Shown here: positions 1-12,359 of the stretch, one piece after another
Position numbering within the stretch: position 1 is the first letter of the stretch
Layout: each line of letters begins with the position of its first letter
Source: Turbatrix aceti
Lineage: Eukaryota > Nematoda > Chromadorea > Rhabditida > Panagrolaimidae
Reading direction: 5' to 3'
DNA length: 64,000 nucleotides
NCBI GenBank assembly: GCA_963969345.1
Contig: OZ017768.1
Location: forward strand, 186,001-250,000
The notes under the pieces: generated by a model
What the model was told of the DNA's origin: nothing
Seen by the model: the letters and a program-made list of their open reading frames with translations, nothing else
Databases searched by the model: none
Position numbers and translations under genes: made by a program

Positions 1-58
1 ACGACACTTCAGCAAAATTTAAAATTTTTTATATCTGAATATTTTCCATTAAATTTAG

Positions 59-3000
59 AACGACTTCAAATGCCCATACTCCGAAGATTGCGAGATCAAC
101 TCTGTAAGCCGTCGATTCTGCCAGAAATGTCGCCTCAAAAAGTGTTTTGACGTTGGTATGAAAAAGGAATGGATTCTTAACGAAGAGCAACTCAAACGTC
201 GCAAGAACTCTCGTCTCAACAGCATGAAGTCTGCTTCGTCTTCGCTCTCTCCCCCGCGTGGTAGCGGTGGCGCGGGTGGTCCTTCGCCGATACATCATCA
301 TCAGCCTACAATGGTCCAACCTCAGGCCATGCCGATGTCCAACCTCAACATGCCGGCGTCTATGGAGGTTGAACGGCATAGAGATATCGATATTCAGCGT
401 GCTCTCGCAAAGAACAAGGCCATTGTTGAAGGCGTAACGACACGCGTCATACAGGAGGTCAAGAGTCCCTTGAGTGGAGGGTCCAATGAGGGTAGCAGCA
501 TGCCGATGAACTTCTCGATTGGACAACAACAGAGTGCTACTGGCTTCCAGCAACCAGCAATGATGTTTGGCAACACCCCCCTTAGTGGTCCAATGTCATC
601 GGGCAGCGTTGCCAGCTTTGGTAACATTCTCAGCGAGCCCAGCAGCATGAATAGTAGCGGTCTGCAGCCCATAAACATGTCACCGGGCCCGCAGTCTGTC
701 TGTCAACAAATCATGCATCAATCGCCTAGTCAACAGGTAAACTTTATGACAGTCAAGGGATAAACAGTATACCTAGCGTGTATAATACTAGAAACCATTT
801 TTTTTAACAGCTAAATTTTTTTTGACACCGTTAAAGTTCAGGGCGTTGTTTAACCAGTAAGAAAAATTGTATTCATTGTCACGTGATCATAAAAAACGTC
901 GCTAAAAAACCTGCAATCGTAACTTATTGCCATAGAAACACGTCATTAACGCCTTTTTTTATGATAAAATGAGAACTATTAATTCTCAAGGGTTGTTATT
1001 AGCAGTACTAATGTACTTTACAGACCTGTTGTGGTTCTTCTGGGTTAATTATAAGCGTCAAGAAGCAAATGGCAGTGAGTTATCAATATAGAGATTGCAC
1101 TTTACAGTATCACTAGATGGTCATGATTTATTGTTGTTTTTTTCAAAAAAATTCACTAAAAAAAATTGATTTTTAACTTTTAAGTGATTTTAACGTTTAA
1201 TTTTTTATTAAAATAAATTTTTTAGATAGTAAATCCTAATTCAAATAGCAGCACTGCCTCTTCTATGTCGCCACCGATCACTCAGCCTATCGGTATTCCA
1301 ATCATAGGAATCCCAGTCATCCCGATCAGCTACATCATCGATGCCATGCAACGCCATCGCTTGCCTCGCATGATTATTAAAGCAACTCCCAATCCACCGC
1401 AGGTAGCCGTCATCTGCGTCTTTATTCATCGCCTCATTGACCGCATCATCGTTGACCAACTGTGCATGCCGCAACTTAGCAGTGTCAGTTCGCTCACATC
1501 GTACACCCGAATCTCTCTCTCGGTAATGGATTACGCCAAGCTGACCGAGATGTGCGCACCCAATCTCAAGCCTGTAGAGGTGGAAACTGGAGACATCTAC
1601 CTGCCGGATGACAGTCATCAGGTGTTTGCCCAGATGATCTCCGACATGGCAGATAAGGCATTGCAAAACACTCAGGCTAACTTGGCGCTGGCTTCTCAAA
1701 ACGGTCAGATGTACCATCCGACGTGGATCCCGTGCGACCAACCACCCCCTGCTCACCAGCCCTACCACCCGGATGACTATACACCGGCGTGTATGAATGT
1801 TCGCAGCCAGTCTCTTATCAATGCCCAGTACGACGACATAACATCGCTTCACATGGGTCCAACATCCACGCCCAAGATAAACCTCCAAGACCTCTCGCCG
1901 ACCACACGCCAGGCCATGTCCTTCATTGAGAAGTCAATCGTCCGAGCACTCGAGACAGAATCCCCGACGATGGAAGACACGGCTGAAGAACCGCATTCGG
2001 GTCTCCCCCCTGTAGCTTGGCGAACGACAGACACGATCACGCCAACTCAGGTGAAGCGTCGTCGTAACGAGCTTCGCGCCGCTAACGCCCCTGAACCTCT
2101 TGATCCCAACGCACCGGATGCCGTACGGGAAGCCGAAGCCCGCGCACGTCAATACCTCAACCAGGCTGAGCTGGCCGAAATTGCGCATTTACGCAAGGCC
2201 TTCGAAGCCATGAGTGATCCCGTTGAATCTGCAGAAGGCAAAAAGGCTCTCATGAAAACAGATCACACCCCAGAAGATATCATGAATATCATGGACATTA
2301 CGATACGACGCATTGTCAGGACGATGAAGCGTGTCAAATACTTCCAGCATGCCAGTCAGGATGGAAAATTGTTTTTGTTGCGAGGAAGTGAGTTTTTTTT
2401 TGGTTTTTGACATAAACAAAATCTAAATTTCTTATAGGCTCTATGATCGATATGCTAACCCTCCGAGGTGTGTTCTTGATGGATGAAGAAAATAAATGCT
2501 TCAAAACAAATATTCTGGGCTTTGAAAGCAAAATCGATCTCAGCATGTTTGACCATCTTTCTAATCCCTATCAACGACACAGATTTGTCACATTTGCGTC
2601 AATGATTCATCCTGTGCTTAGAAAGAACTCTCTCTGCATTATGTTCATTGCCATGCTTGTACTTTTCGACGGCACTCGATCAAAGAAGCTTTCTGCAGAA
2701 GACCGGGCTCTTGCTATGAAATATCAGCCTATGTATTGGCACTTGATGCAACGGTTAGTTTTTGGGTTGACGTAGAACACACACACATCTTATATGTTGC
2801 CTTGTACGTACGTGCGCGTTTTTTCTAATTCATTACGAAAACATATTTTAGCACAGCTTTTACAAAACAAAATTAAAATTGTAACGAAATTTTTTTAGCT
2901 ACGTCGAAGCAGTATACAGCTGGAAGGCACCCGAGATGCTTAAAACCGTGCCAGACGTCCTTCATCGTCTGAATCGCATTACGGAAACATCGATCTATCT

Positions 3001-3310
3001 CTTTGCCGGCAAAGTTGATCCCAAGAATTGTGCCGCGCTTCCAGCAGAGTTCTTTAAAATGGAGATTCCCAACGTCTTTGAAGATCCCATTGCTCTCGCT
3101 ATGCTCGGCTTTGGACCAGCGTCTCAGGAAGCTCAGCGGGAAGAAGAAGAGGCTGCCGCTGCCGTAGCCGCAGCAGCAACCAGCGGCACATCATCACCCA
3201 TCGATGTCGGCAGAGAACCTGCTTCTTCGTCAGCATCTGTCATACAATCTGATAGTAACTGCGCTTCATCTTCCATGGATCAGCAGCCGTCGTCTTCTTC
3301 TGGATACTGA
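59..3310 (+). CDS. DAF-12/NHR-48/HR96-type nuclear hormone receptor, 3' part (5' exons outside window)
   Basis: Ligand-regulated transcription factor acting in the nucleus. Four exons can be read: 59-736, 1226-2387, 2438-2753 and 2899-3310. All have GT/AG junctions and closing phases, giving 855 codons to a TGA at 3308-3310. The first exon opens inside the DNA-binding domain. The second zinc finger is complete, with Cys in FKC, EDC, FCQ and KC, followed by RRFCQKCRLKKC and the basic GMKKEWI extension. A long hinge rich in Met, Ser, Pro and Gly follows. The ligand-binding domain spans the end of exon 2 and exons 3 and 4. It carries the helix 3-5 signature around SQDGKLFLLRGS and a late LPAEFFKMEIP segment, both resembling DAF-12 as I remember it. 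A low-complexity tail rich in Ala, Glu and Ser follows. Membership of the DAF-12/NHR-8/NHR-48/HR96 group is strong; which paralogue is not resolved, so no symbol is given. The first zinc finger and P-box lie upstream of the window. Confidence 0.88.
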
Positions 3311-4143
3311 ATTTGCTCTTTTGTTACTTTTTTTGCTTTTGCTTTCATTTTAGAGTATTTTTGTTTATTTCTTTCTTGTTTTTAATCCGGTGTAATATTC
3401 TGTCGTGTCGCACTATGTTTCTACCAGTTCCTTCAACGTTACCTTTTTTAATTATCAAAAAATTTGTTTTTTATTTACCACAAATGGTGTATATAATTTT
3501 TGTCTAATACAGTTGTTTGAACAAAAAATTTGATAACACATTTTTGAACAAGAATTTGTACTAGTATATACAGTATTCTAATTAGTTTACAAACTTTTTC
3601 AACCGGTTATATTTTTTGCTATTATTTTTTTCCGTAAAGGTTTTTTGATTTAAAAAAATTGTTGTTGGTAATTTTACTTCACGTAAGCGCATACCCCGTG
3701 TATATTTAGTACTTTTTCTTTCTACTATAATACAACCATATAAACTACCTGCTGGATTTTTGTTTATTTGAACTTCGCATTCGTCTTTAGTGATAATCAG
3801 CGTGATATAACGCATGTTTTTCTTACAAAAATGCTGGCTATTATTTTTTTTACATTTGTGAGCAGCCAATTATTATTTGCTTTTGGGATGTTATTTTTTT
3901 GTCTATTTATATTTGTGAATGAATCTCATACTATGTGACTCATAATTCGGTATTTTTGCGCTTTTGTTTTTAAACTATTATACATTTGGCCAGTCGTCTT
4001 ACTTTTCCTTTTATTTACCACAAAATTTTGCGATACGTTGTGTACAAGCTGATACAAATACAACATACTGTGTCAGTTGTTTCTGAACTTTTTTGTTGGA
4101 TGAATTTGTTACAGCATGATGAATGTAGTATTAATCTGGATCT

Positions 4144-4149
4144 AATAAA
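4144..4149 (+). promoter_or_regulatory. Candidate poly(A) signal for the nuclear receptor gene
   Basis: An AATAAA hexamer lies about 830 nt downstream of the receptor stop codon. Other A/T-rich variants occur between, so this is only a candidate; the 3' UTR would be long. Confidence 0.3.
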
Positions 4150-4531
4150 GTTTTTCAATTGCTGAAATTGCAAAATTGCTGTAAGTAAATTAGATTTAAT
4201 TATGTATTTAACAAAAAGTCATTGTACCTCTAGCTCAATTCAGAAATTCTAAATTGTGCTACAAAAGCCAAAAAAAAATTTTTTTTTTTAATTCCCTGAA
4301 ATTTTGTGGTGTTCATTTTTTGGTAACAAATCAGTTATACTTTTCTTGTTTTTTTTCAAACGGGCAGAACTACGGGTAGCGTAAAACCTGCAGTGGAAAT
4401 TATTATGCACAAAAAAATATAGTTTCATAATTTAAATGTGTGTTAAAAACAATTTTCTCATAGAATTACATTATTCTAATGCAAGAACAATAATTTTCAT
4501 AGAACTACGACAGTAATACTTTTCTAATGAT

Positions 4532-4537
4532 TTTATT
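4532..4537 (-). promoter_or_regulatory. Candidate poly(A) signal for the GPCR-globin gene
   Basis: TTTATT on the + strand reads AATAAA on the - strand, about 160 nt past the stop codon of the GPCR-globin gene. Confidence 0.4.
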
Positions 4538-4697
4538 ATCCAAAACAAAAACGATAAACACAAATATACGATAAAACCGTGATCTGACAAAAACATGATA
4601 TCTTGGTACAAAGGTATACCCGTGTGCAATGTAAAAACAAGTCGAACGTGATCCAATAACGTTCACTTTGAACAAAGAGTACTCACAAAGTGTGTAA

Positions 4698-7376
4698 CTA
4701 TACTTGAAATGTATTTTCAGAGCATACCGTAATCGACGGTTGAGATGGCTCTATCGAAACATCACTCAGAGCGTCATCTTCGGATGACTGTGCCCTGAAG
4801 GCAGCGGGTTCAGCTGAATGGGTTCGAACGTTCCTCCACGCCGGTGGGGACACACTCGTCGAGTTGGTGCCCATGTCTAGACTAATAGCCCGAGGGAACA
4901 TGTACGCCAAACTTTGACATCCTCTTAGTAAGATTCGCGATAGTGCAACAGACTTCTTGTGCATAGCGGCTTCTGACTTTGCAGAAGCGTTTGAGCGATG
5001 CTGGGCTATGGGGTGGCGTTTCTTCTGGCGAAAATGTTCGTGCGAAGCGTCGACAACGCCACAGAGTGCGCCACTTTTCATTTCACGAAGAGCAAAGTTG
5101 AAAGCTTTGATAAAAGTTTTCTGCAGGTTGTTGGTCGAATTTGCCTGGTAAACTTTGGAGCCGTGCCACCGCGGGTAGTTAGACTGTGTGATAGCAAGAA
5201 CAAGAACGTCCCGAACAAGCTTCCATTGTTCTGCTGTACAGTGCATGTTGATCTCGTAGTGCTCATAGCCAATGCGCCGACAGAGTTCACGAATTTCGTC
5301 CGTTGCGTTGCTCTTCTGAGAGAGACAGAAGAGGACTTCTTCTAAACAATGGAAGTTTTCAATTCAAAAAAAAATATGAGGATATTTAAAATTGGATCAA
5401 AAAATTCTAATATTTTTTCCGTAAAGTAGGCGCTTTGCACTATTACCAGAAAAATAAAAAAAGTCCTGCCAACTTACCAATTACGTCAGCTAGCATTTCG
5501 CTGTACTTCTGAACTCCCAGATGCTGCGCAAACTGCTCCTTGGTCTTGCACGTCGTCATCCCCTCAGGACCAACGCAGAGCGCTGCAATGTGAGGCGAGT
5601 CGGCACAGAGAGTAGAGATCATTTCACAGCAAATGCGTCTCTTGTTTGCCGAAAATCTTGAAAGCAGAAGCTCTGCGGACTCGTTATCAATAATGCACGT
5701 CTTTGACGTCGTGTGTGAGACCATCGTTAGATTCGAATATTTTTTTGCGTTTCCGAACTTTGGCCAGTGGTAGAAAATGAGCCAATTGGTGGCGCTATGA
5801 ACTGCAAGCAGGACGTTGGAGAAATCGGTGAGGTAAAGCGACGAAATGAATTGATGGGTTTCAATCTCAACTGTGCTAAAATTAAAAAAAATAAATTTAT
5901 TGTAACTAGGGTAATTATCTCCCCTGACAAAAAAAATGTCGTCAATTATAACAGCAAACACACGGAAAACTTACTTGAATTTTCCACCGTAACCCAGAAT
6001 TTCGAGAAGGATGGTGTTAAACATGTAAAGCGTGTTACACAGAATGAATTTTACGTTCAAAAGCTAGAAAGATTGGTTGTCTATTTTAGGCATACGAGAA
6101 TAAGATAACATACCGTAAGCATGAAAGGTACATTTCTCTTGGCGTGAATAGTCTGGGTTCCAATTGTCCGATTAGAACAAATTTGAAGAGTTCTTATTGT
6201 CAAAAAGGCAATAATAAGCACTGGCGTTGGGGCACGAAAGATGATGTCTGGGATGAGATGTACCACTGAAAAAAATGATGACCGTAACTATTTATTTAAA
6301 AATATTTTGTTTATATTTATCAACAAAACACTTTTTATTTATTGAAAACCAAAAAAATATTAAACTATATTATTTGTTTTAGTCCGATTCAAATCCTTCA
6401 TGACGCATTTCAAGCGATTTTACTTCTGCACTTTGCATTCCACGAAGCACTTGTCATGCAATTGTTTTTTGACATTTTCTATTCTCGAAATTGTCAATTC
6501 TGACAACAGTCAGAAGAAAAAAAACAGGAAACATAGTGACAAGCATATACTTACGTATAGTATATCGTCGGCTGTTGACAATTTCTTCCTGAATAATCAT
6601 TGTTCTGAGTATGTACCCGCCTTCAGGAGTGATTTCGTAACAATCAATGAGAGCCCGCTCAAAAGGCATGGGACCCATGTTGAGGAGAAAAGACACAACT
6701 ATGATTACGATACATATTGTTCGAACGTTGAATTGCGCATTTCTGGTGCGCTGTTCCAAAGGCCGGGAAACAGCTGTGTAACTGAAATTGACCAAAAAAG
6801 TAAAATAAAAATTGTTAACAACATGTTTTCTTTTGCTTTCCCTTTTTTCAAGTACAAAACACATTTCCCACCTCACTGTGCAACCTACCGTTCAACCGTA
6901 ATAGAAAACACCTGCCAAATCGTGCCGGTGACACAAAAGCTGGCGAATGGTTGAAAAAAGTATAAAAAATACGCGACAATACCAACAAAAGGCACGATAC
7001 CGTAGTGAAGACATGAGATTCCATATGTAAGCAGACAAGACATCAGGAGTGCAATATCCCATCCACAAAGCATTGCCAGGTGACAGGCGAGACGCTTGGA
7101 AAAGTATCTAGTATGATGAATTTGGTATACAAGCATGATATTGCCAACAAGGCCAAAGACCGTTAGAAAAATAGTCAAAAATCCGTTAACAAAGAAACTG
7201 AATTGACTGTAAGCTTCTAGCTGCCGGAGTGATTGCTTGGACTGTTCGTCTTCCAACGAGCGGTAAAGCGTCATAAGATCGAAACACCAGTTTTCGGTTG
7301 GTGGTTTTAGGAAATCTGGCATGTCGTCAGACTCTGACGAATTCGAAAATGCCAAGTCGGTTGCTTCCGGTGACAT
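4698..7376 (-). CDS. glb-33: GLB-33-like chimera: class A neuropeptide-type GPCR fused to a C-terminal globin domain
   Basis: Six exons on the - strand: 6889-7376, 6555-6781, 6114-6265, 5975-6063, 5478-5875 and 4698-5341. They total 1998 nt, 665 aa, with all phases closing. The N-terminus has an NSS glycosylation site and no signal peptide. TM1 is about residues 59-82 (FGLVGNIML, the usual GN), TM2 about 97-120, TM3 about 137-160, then ERY, with the junction splitting the Arg codon. TM4 is about 183-205, followed by an ECL2 Cys (IDCYE). TM5 to TM7 follow, TM7 being near LTDFSNVLLAVHSATNWLIFY. After TM7, residues about 375-545 look globin-like: an amphipathic E-helix segment, then LCRRIGYEHYE with His479 as candidate proximal F8, then a helix with EQWKLVRDVLVLAI. 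A Ser-rich tail ends the protein. Chimeric GPCR-globins are known in C. elegans and Ascaris (GLB-33). An intron falls within the presumed E helix. The distal haem residue cannot be assigned by eye. A TTCTTCCAG acceptor just before the ATG suggests a 5' UTR intron or trans-splicing. Confidence 0.85.
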
Positions 7377-7400
7377 TCTGTTAGATCTGGAAGAACACAA

Positions 7401-9590
7401 TTTTTGAAACGTTCACAGAAGAGAACCAGTCGTTAGCGATAAATTTAAAAAAATGAAAAAAAACACGAAGGCAGTCTTCGGGCAGGGTAAAGGGTCAAAT
7501 TCGACACTAAAAAGAAGTAATTAGACGACGCATCGCGCTGTGATGTCACGGACATCCGCAAACATTAGCCCCAGTCATTCATTCTACGGACAATCCAGCC
7601 ATCTATCCAGCAGATGTCAGACAACCAATTTGGTACGGTTAGTGGACACCTAAATGCATGAAATGCGAGATTTTTTAAATTCAGAACACCGTTTAACGTA
7701 CAAAAAAATTCATTGCTCTACCAAAACTCATTCCACCAAGTTTTACGGTATCCACTAACGAAGTAACCATGTCCAGACAGCAGCCACTGGCCCCGTTTGC
7801 ATGACTAGACATCACACCACACCCCCACTTCATATCACAGGAGAAAAAACTCCCACGACCCTCAGGCTTCAAAGATAATATACAAAGTACGGCACGCGTA
7901 CACACACGCCTTTGGTTTTGATATTATACCCAGACACCGGAGGAAAAAATATTATTTATCAGAAATACTTTGTTGATACCAATGATAAAAGTACCACAAG
8001 CAGAGAAGTAAATATGCATTCACGATTTTCAAAAGTTTATTCTGGAAAAAATCCTTGCTAAATAAGAACCAATAAAATACAACATTGTTTTTTGCAAAAT
8101 TTGTTTCATTTGAATTCAAGAGTTTGTTTCACGGGAAATTAAGAAATAAGTTGTTCGCAAATAACGTGGATGTGATTAACAATAATGTTTCGTGATTTTT
8201 TTGAAAAAAAATAAACAAGAACACTGAACTTTGATGAAACGGGTAAATAAAAGTTGGGAACACTATAAGTATCGAAAAGATAGATATTATTTAAAAATAT
8301 TATTTTGTTCTGCGAACTTTGCAAACTGCATGTAACAAACTCAAAGATCAAGGATTGTTCAAAGTAAATGAACCACGATTTTACGGCGATACATTTTATC
8401 GAAACGACATATTCGCGAAACGACATTTTTGTGAAAAAGCGCGCGACAATTTCGCAAACGACAATTTAGCAAATTCTTATAGAACAAACCCTGTTACTTT
8501 CGTTTCCACTTGCCAAAAGCTGCCATTTTTTGTTTACAAAAAAATCAAAAATTTCAAGTAAATAAGAAACCGCTTCATCGAGGTATCACAAAAAATAACT
8601 GCGCCTCTAGAGAATTTGCTCACTCACTTTAGAGCCAACGCCCCAGTAGACCACGAGACTGGGCGGAAGGGTCATCATTTTAAACAAGGTTTGTGATTCA
8701 CATCAAAAACCAAACAAAAACACACTCTCGGCGAAACAGAAAGTTGAAAAATGCAAAGGTATACATACACTACGTTGCAGAAAGATCCGACGTATCAGAA
8801 ACCATACAAAAAGAGCACGCTTTGTTACGCTTCACCAACTTGACCAATGTTAGAGTTTTTTGGCAACAAGGACTAACAAGTTCTTGGCGTAAACAATGCG
8901 AAACAAGACATATTTATGTCAGAGCATTTCACAACACAGACACAAACATATGCGCCCGGTCGGATAAGGTTTTTAGGGAGTTACATTACATAACGAGGCT
9001 TTCAGAAAACGGAACTGCGTGAAGGACGTTCTACGCTTTTACGACTACGCCGTCATACAATGCAACACTGATTTGACAAAGGCATGACGGCAGGGGCAAT
9101 AAAACGATTTTTTGGCGGATGACTCCTGCCCGCCCCGTACGAAACGAAGCAGTACGGTAAACATCAAAAAGCAGGGTACAATGAAAAAACAAAAGGACAT
9201 AAAATCCGTAACCAAATCCTCCGAGGCGAGTAATGCAATTTAGGTGGGTTCGCCAAACATTGCTGATCTGAGACAAAGAACACTAGAAAATAGAATAATT
9301 TTTTGGATAAAGAAAGTGTTTTAATGTGTACGTGATTGCTTCATTCACAGTTATAAAATTGAATTTACAAAAAAGTTCAGCTGTGTAATGAAAAACTGAT
9401 GTTTCATAGAAAAAAGAATGCGACGTTTTTATGCATTGAACTGTCGGACTTAAAGATTTCGAAAAACAAATGATTTACTGATGGGAAAAGGAAGTTACTT
9501 TTTGTTGCTAATCAGCCGGTTGATAAAAAATATACATTCGAAAGTGTAAATTTTACGACTCGGCAACATTGATAATTTTTTGTGACGATT
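7401..9590. other. Intergenic, upstream of the GPCR-globin gene
   Basis: About 2.2 kb without a supportable gene. It should contain the promoter of the divergently placed GPCR-globin gene, but no core element could be named. One degenerate short-repeat stretch (8370-8475) is listed separately. Confidence 0.5.
8370..8475. repeat. Degenerate tandem words (GCGAAACGACA-like)
   Basis: The word GAAACGACAT or AAACGACAAT, framed by TCGC/GCGA, recurs at irregular 13 to 24 bp spacing across about 100 bp. This resembles the word-array interior of the hAT-like elements further along the window, but no terminal repeats or target duplication were found here. Confidence 0.4.
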
Positions 9591-9595
9591 TTTTA

Positions 9596-9760
9596 TTTTT
9601 TTTATTTACTGTCCTTCTCAATGGTTAGCACCACATTACATACAATATTATAATGCGATTCCACGAGACGTCTACATCTGTCAATGGATGTCGACGCGGA
9701 CTTCGGAGTCGGGGAGTCGAGAAGTCCTGGAGGCCCCCAGAGTGCGCAGCTTACGTGGGA
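9596..9760 (-). mobile_element. Non-LTR retrotransposon 3' end, 5'-truncated, - strand
   Basis: Read on the - strand this fragment matches the segment at 47095-47235: the shared part runs from CCCCGACTCC through GTCGACATCC and GTAGACGTC to a tail of ACAG followed by an A/T-rich run. The two copies lie in opposite orientations, which marks a dispersed family. No open reading frame survives. Confidence 0.6.
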
Positions 9761-9889
9761 GAGTTCGTGGCTAGAGCGGAGTTAAGTTTGTGACATTTTA
9801 TTGTATTTTAAAATCCATAAAAATTGAAAAGTAAAAGTATTTAAAACTGGAGATAATCACTAAAAATTAATTTTTCAGAATCAATATGC

Positions 9890-9996
9890 CAGAAGCACGA
9901 AATCGGTAATGCTTAAGAAGAGACGCCTAATATCAGAACTAACCACTGAGTAACGGTGAAATAAAAAAATTAAAAAATAAATTAAAAAATAAAAAA

Positions 9997-10095
<99 letters not shown>

Positions 10096-10135
10096 AAAAT
10101 AAATAAATAAATAAATAAATAAATAAACATAGAAA
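9890..10135 (+). repeat. Non-LTR element 3' tail expanded into a (TAAA)n microsatellite
   Basis: The 3'-terminal phrase CTAACCACTGAGTAACGGTG is followed by A/T-rich sequence and then about 135 bp of nearly pure TAAA units (about 9994-10129). The same phrase with a short TAAA tail occurs at 21366-21395 and, inverted, at 15229-15302 and 44662-44731. The microsatellite is therefore an overgrown retrotransposon tail. The long Phe/Ile/Tyr/Leu reading frames across it are artefacts. Confidence 0.8.
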
Positions 10136-10139
10136 AATA

Positions 10140-11160
10140 AATTTCATATCTTTTTATAATTTATCAGAGTCAGACTTAACAAAAGGCAATTATTTTTAGA
10201 AGTTTAGAACCTTCCGGAATTCTAAAATTTTGACAAAATCCTACGCCCTGCCTAACTCCCCAAAAAAGGAGAGCATTGTATTTACAATAAATGTACAACA
10301 AAACTGTGTATTTATATTAGCACCAGTTCACCAAACCTGCCCCCTCTATTTCCCAATTTTAAGGCAGGAGTTTTGTGGCGTGTAAACTAATACGTGACAA
10401 AGCAGGCTTGGAATTGGTTGCTTTTTTATACACCATGTAAATGTGGCTGTCAAAGATTAGTTGCTGGAAGACTTTGTGATCTGCAAAACTTCTAGAGTCG
10501 CCAATCATCTCGAATAGTAAATGAGTTTTTGTTCTTTAAGAGCGCTAACACAGATGCCTAAATAATTCTTTCTTTAAGAACAAACCGTGGGAATATTTAC
10601 GTTGCCGTAGCGTAAAAGTTCAACCTACCCTCAAAAAATGACATGGCCTAAAGGCATAATCTAAATTATTTATCCAAGACCTAAGAAAGTCGGAAACAAA
10701 TAATTGTTATGGCTTAGTCATTGGGTACAGTAATGAATAATTTATCCAAAAATGAATAATTATGGAATAAAGAAATATGTAGGTGTCTAAAAAAGCAAAA
10801 ACCCTTAAATGCAAAAACTAAAAAATACCAAATGACGTTTTTATCTATGCCAAAATAGCATAAATATCAGCTGGCGTAACAAACAATCCAATGAGTGTAA
10901 AATTATCAATCAAAAAGTTTTACATTCGAAATAGTATGTAAAAACATTGGACCAATTGAACGATATAAATAAAAAACAATTTTTAATTTGAAAACATAAA
11001 TTAATTGCTGGTTAATTGTATTATTAATAAGAAAGTTAACTTTGACGAACGAAAAACATAAATCGTTCGTCAAAGGTCAAAGAACTTTTTAGGAGATAAG
11101 TGTATCACGTATGATACACAATATCATACAACGTATGTATATAGCTTTTTGACAGAAAAC
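10140..11160. other. Intergenic AT-rich DNA
   Basis: No gene, RNA or clear repeat seen. Confidence 0.5.
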
Positions 11161-11184
11161 AATGCCTTATGATCAGTTATGCCG

Positions 11185-11275
11185 AGTACCCGCCCGAAAA
11201 CCCGATCCGAACGGGTACCCGACTCGACCCGACCCGAATACTTTGTACCCGACCAGGGTATCCAGGTCGAGTACA
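11185..11275. repeat. Degenerate CGGGTACCCG word array
   Basis: Repeated ACCCG, GGGTACCC and CCGACC words in a GC-rich island within AT-rich DNA. It is the same type as 13655-13860 and probably the interior of a MITE. The ends and target duplication could not be fixed by eye. Confidence 0.5.
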
Positions 11276-11744
11276 GAGTTGTCAACCGCTCCAAAATTTG
11301 CCGCATGCCGAGCAGAGCATTCGAGCCGCTCGGCTCGAATGCCTAGTATCCCGCCAAACTGCTTTATACAGTAGCGCTCAATAGTCTTCGGGCAAACGGA
11401 TTTTTTGATATTGCTTTTTTCAAACGAAGTGTTTGGGGCCCCCAATTTTTTTAACAAACACACCTACATACATGCTTATTTTTGCCGAGTTTGGGACATA
11501 TCCGAAACAAAATGAATTTTTGCGGTATCGATTGATGCAAAGTGCGCGTTCAAAAGTCTTCGGCAGATTGATTTCCACGCCGTTCTGCCATTCCATGTCG
11601 CGGAAAGTGATGCTTTCTTGACAGTATTGATTATAAGTGTATATATTAGATTTTTTGGAAATGAAACCTGCTCAACAGACAGACTATCCAACGAAAAATA
11701 CATGTTTTTCTAAGAAATGCCTAGAATATGGGTTCTGACATGAG

Positions 11745-12359
11745 CAGGGTTTTCTAATTTGACTTTTTGTACCGCTCGCTCCGCTCCCGCTCTTTTATTT
11801 TTTAAATTTTCTCGCTCGCTCTGCTCCCGCTTTTTATATTTTTCCTTTTCCCCCGCTCGCTCCGCTCCCGCTCCATTAATTTTAATTTTTTTGCGCTCGC
11901 TCCGCGCGCACTCTTTATTTTTTTTAATTCCGCCGCTCGCTCCGTTCCCGCTCATGAGCAGAGCGGGAGGAGCGGAATGAAAATCGCCAGCGCTCCAAGT
12001 AAAATTTCAAAAATTTTTAGCCAATTTGGGGGCAAAGTTCAAATTCAAAAGGTTTTCAGATGGTGAGACAAATTTTGAACAGAAATGATAAATAATCAGA
12101 CAAATTGCCATAAATTGTTAGTATTTTTTGAACTCGAGTTGTTTTCGCCTCTCGACTCCAAGATTTGTCCGCTCGCTCCGCTCCCGCTCCTTTGATTTTA
12201 AATTTTTTTGCGCTTGCTCCGCTCCCGCTCTTTTACTTTTTAATTTTTCTCGCTCGCTCCGCTCCCGCTCCGTATTTTTTTTGGTTTTACCGCTCGCTCC
12301 GTTCCCGCTCAGGAGCGGAGCGAATAGCGGAGCGATTTCAGGAGCGGTCGAAAACCCTG
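11745..12359. mobile_element. hAT-like MITE filled with CGCTCGCTCCGCTCCCGCTC words
   Basis: Ends read CAGGGTTTTC and GAAAACCCTG, a 10-bp terminal inverted repeat starting with CAGGG as in many hAT elements. GTTCTGAG follows the right end and GTTCTGAC lies 5 bp outside the left end, a near-match 8-bp duplication. The interior carries the word GCTCGCTCCGCTCCCGCTC many times in two blocks (about 11770-11955 and 12170-12340), closing with inverted copies. Reading frames through it are repeat artefacts. Confidence 0.6.

Larger units (their letters stand above)
3311..4697. other. Intergenic / 3' UTR region between convergent genes
   Basis: AT-rich DNA between the receptor stop and the stop of the convergent GPCR-globin gene. 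It probably holds both 3' UTRs. No convincing ORF or repeat was seen. Candidate poly(A) signals on each strand are listed separately. Confidence 0.6.

Noticed and set aside
158..763. Met at 158 as the true start of the nuclear receptor
   Set aside because: The frame is open upstream to a splice acceptor at 57-58 and encodes the second zinc finger, so the Met is internal.
9881..10147. Hydrophobic Phe/Ile/Tyr/Leu reading frames
   Set aside because: They are translations of the TAAA microsatellite.
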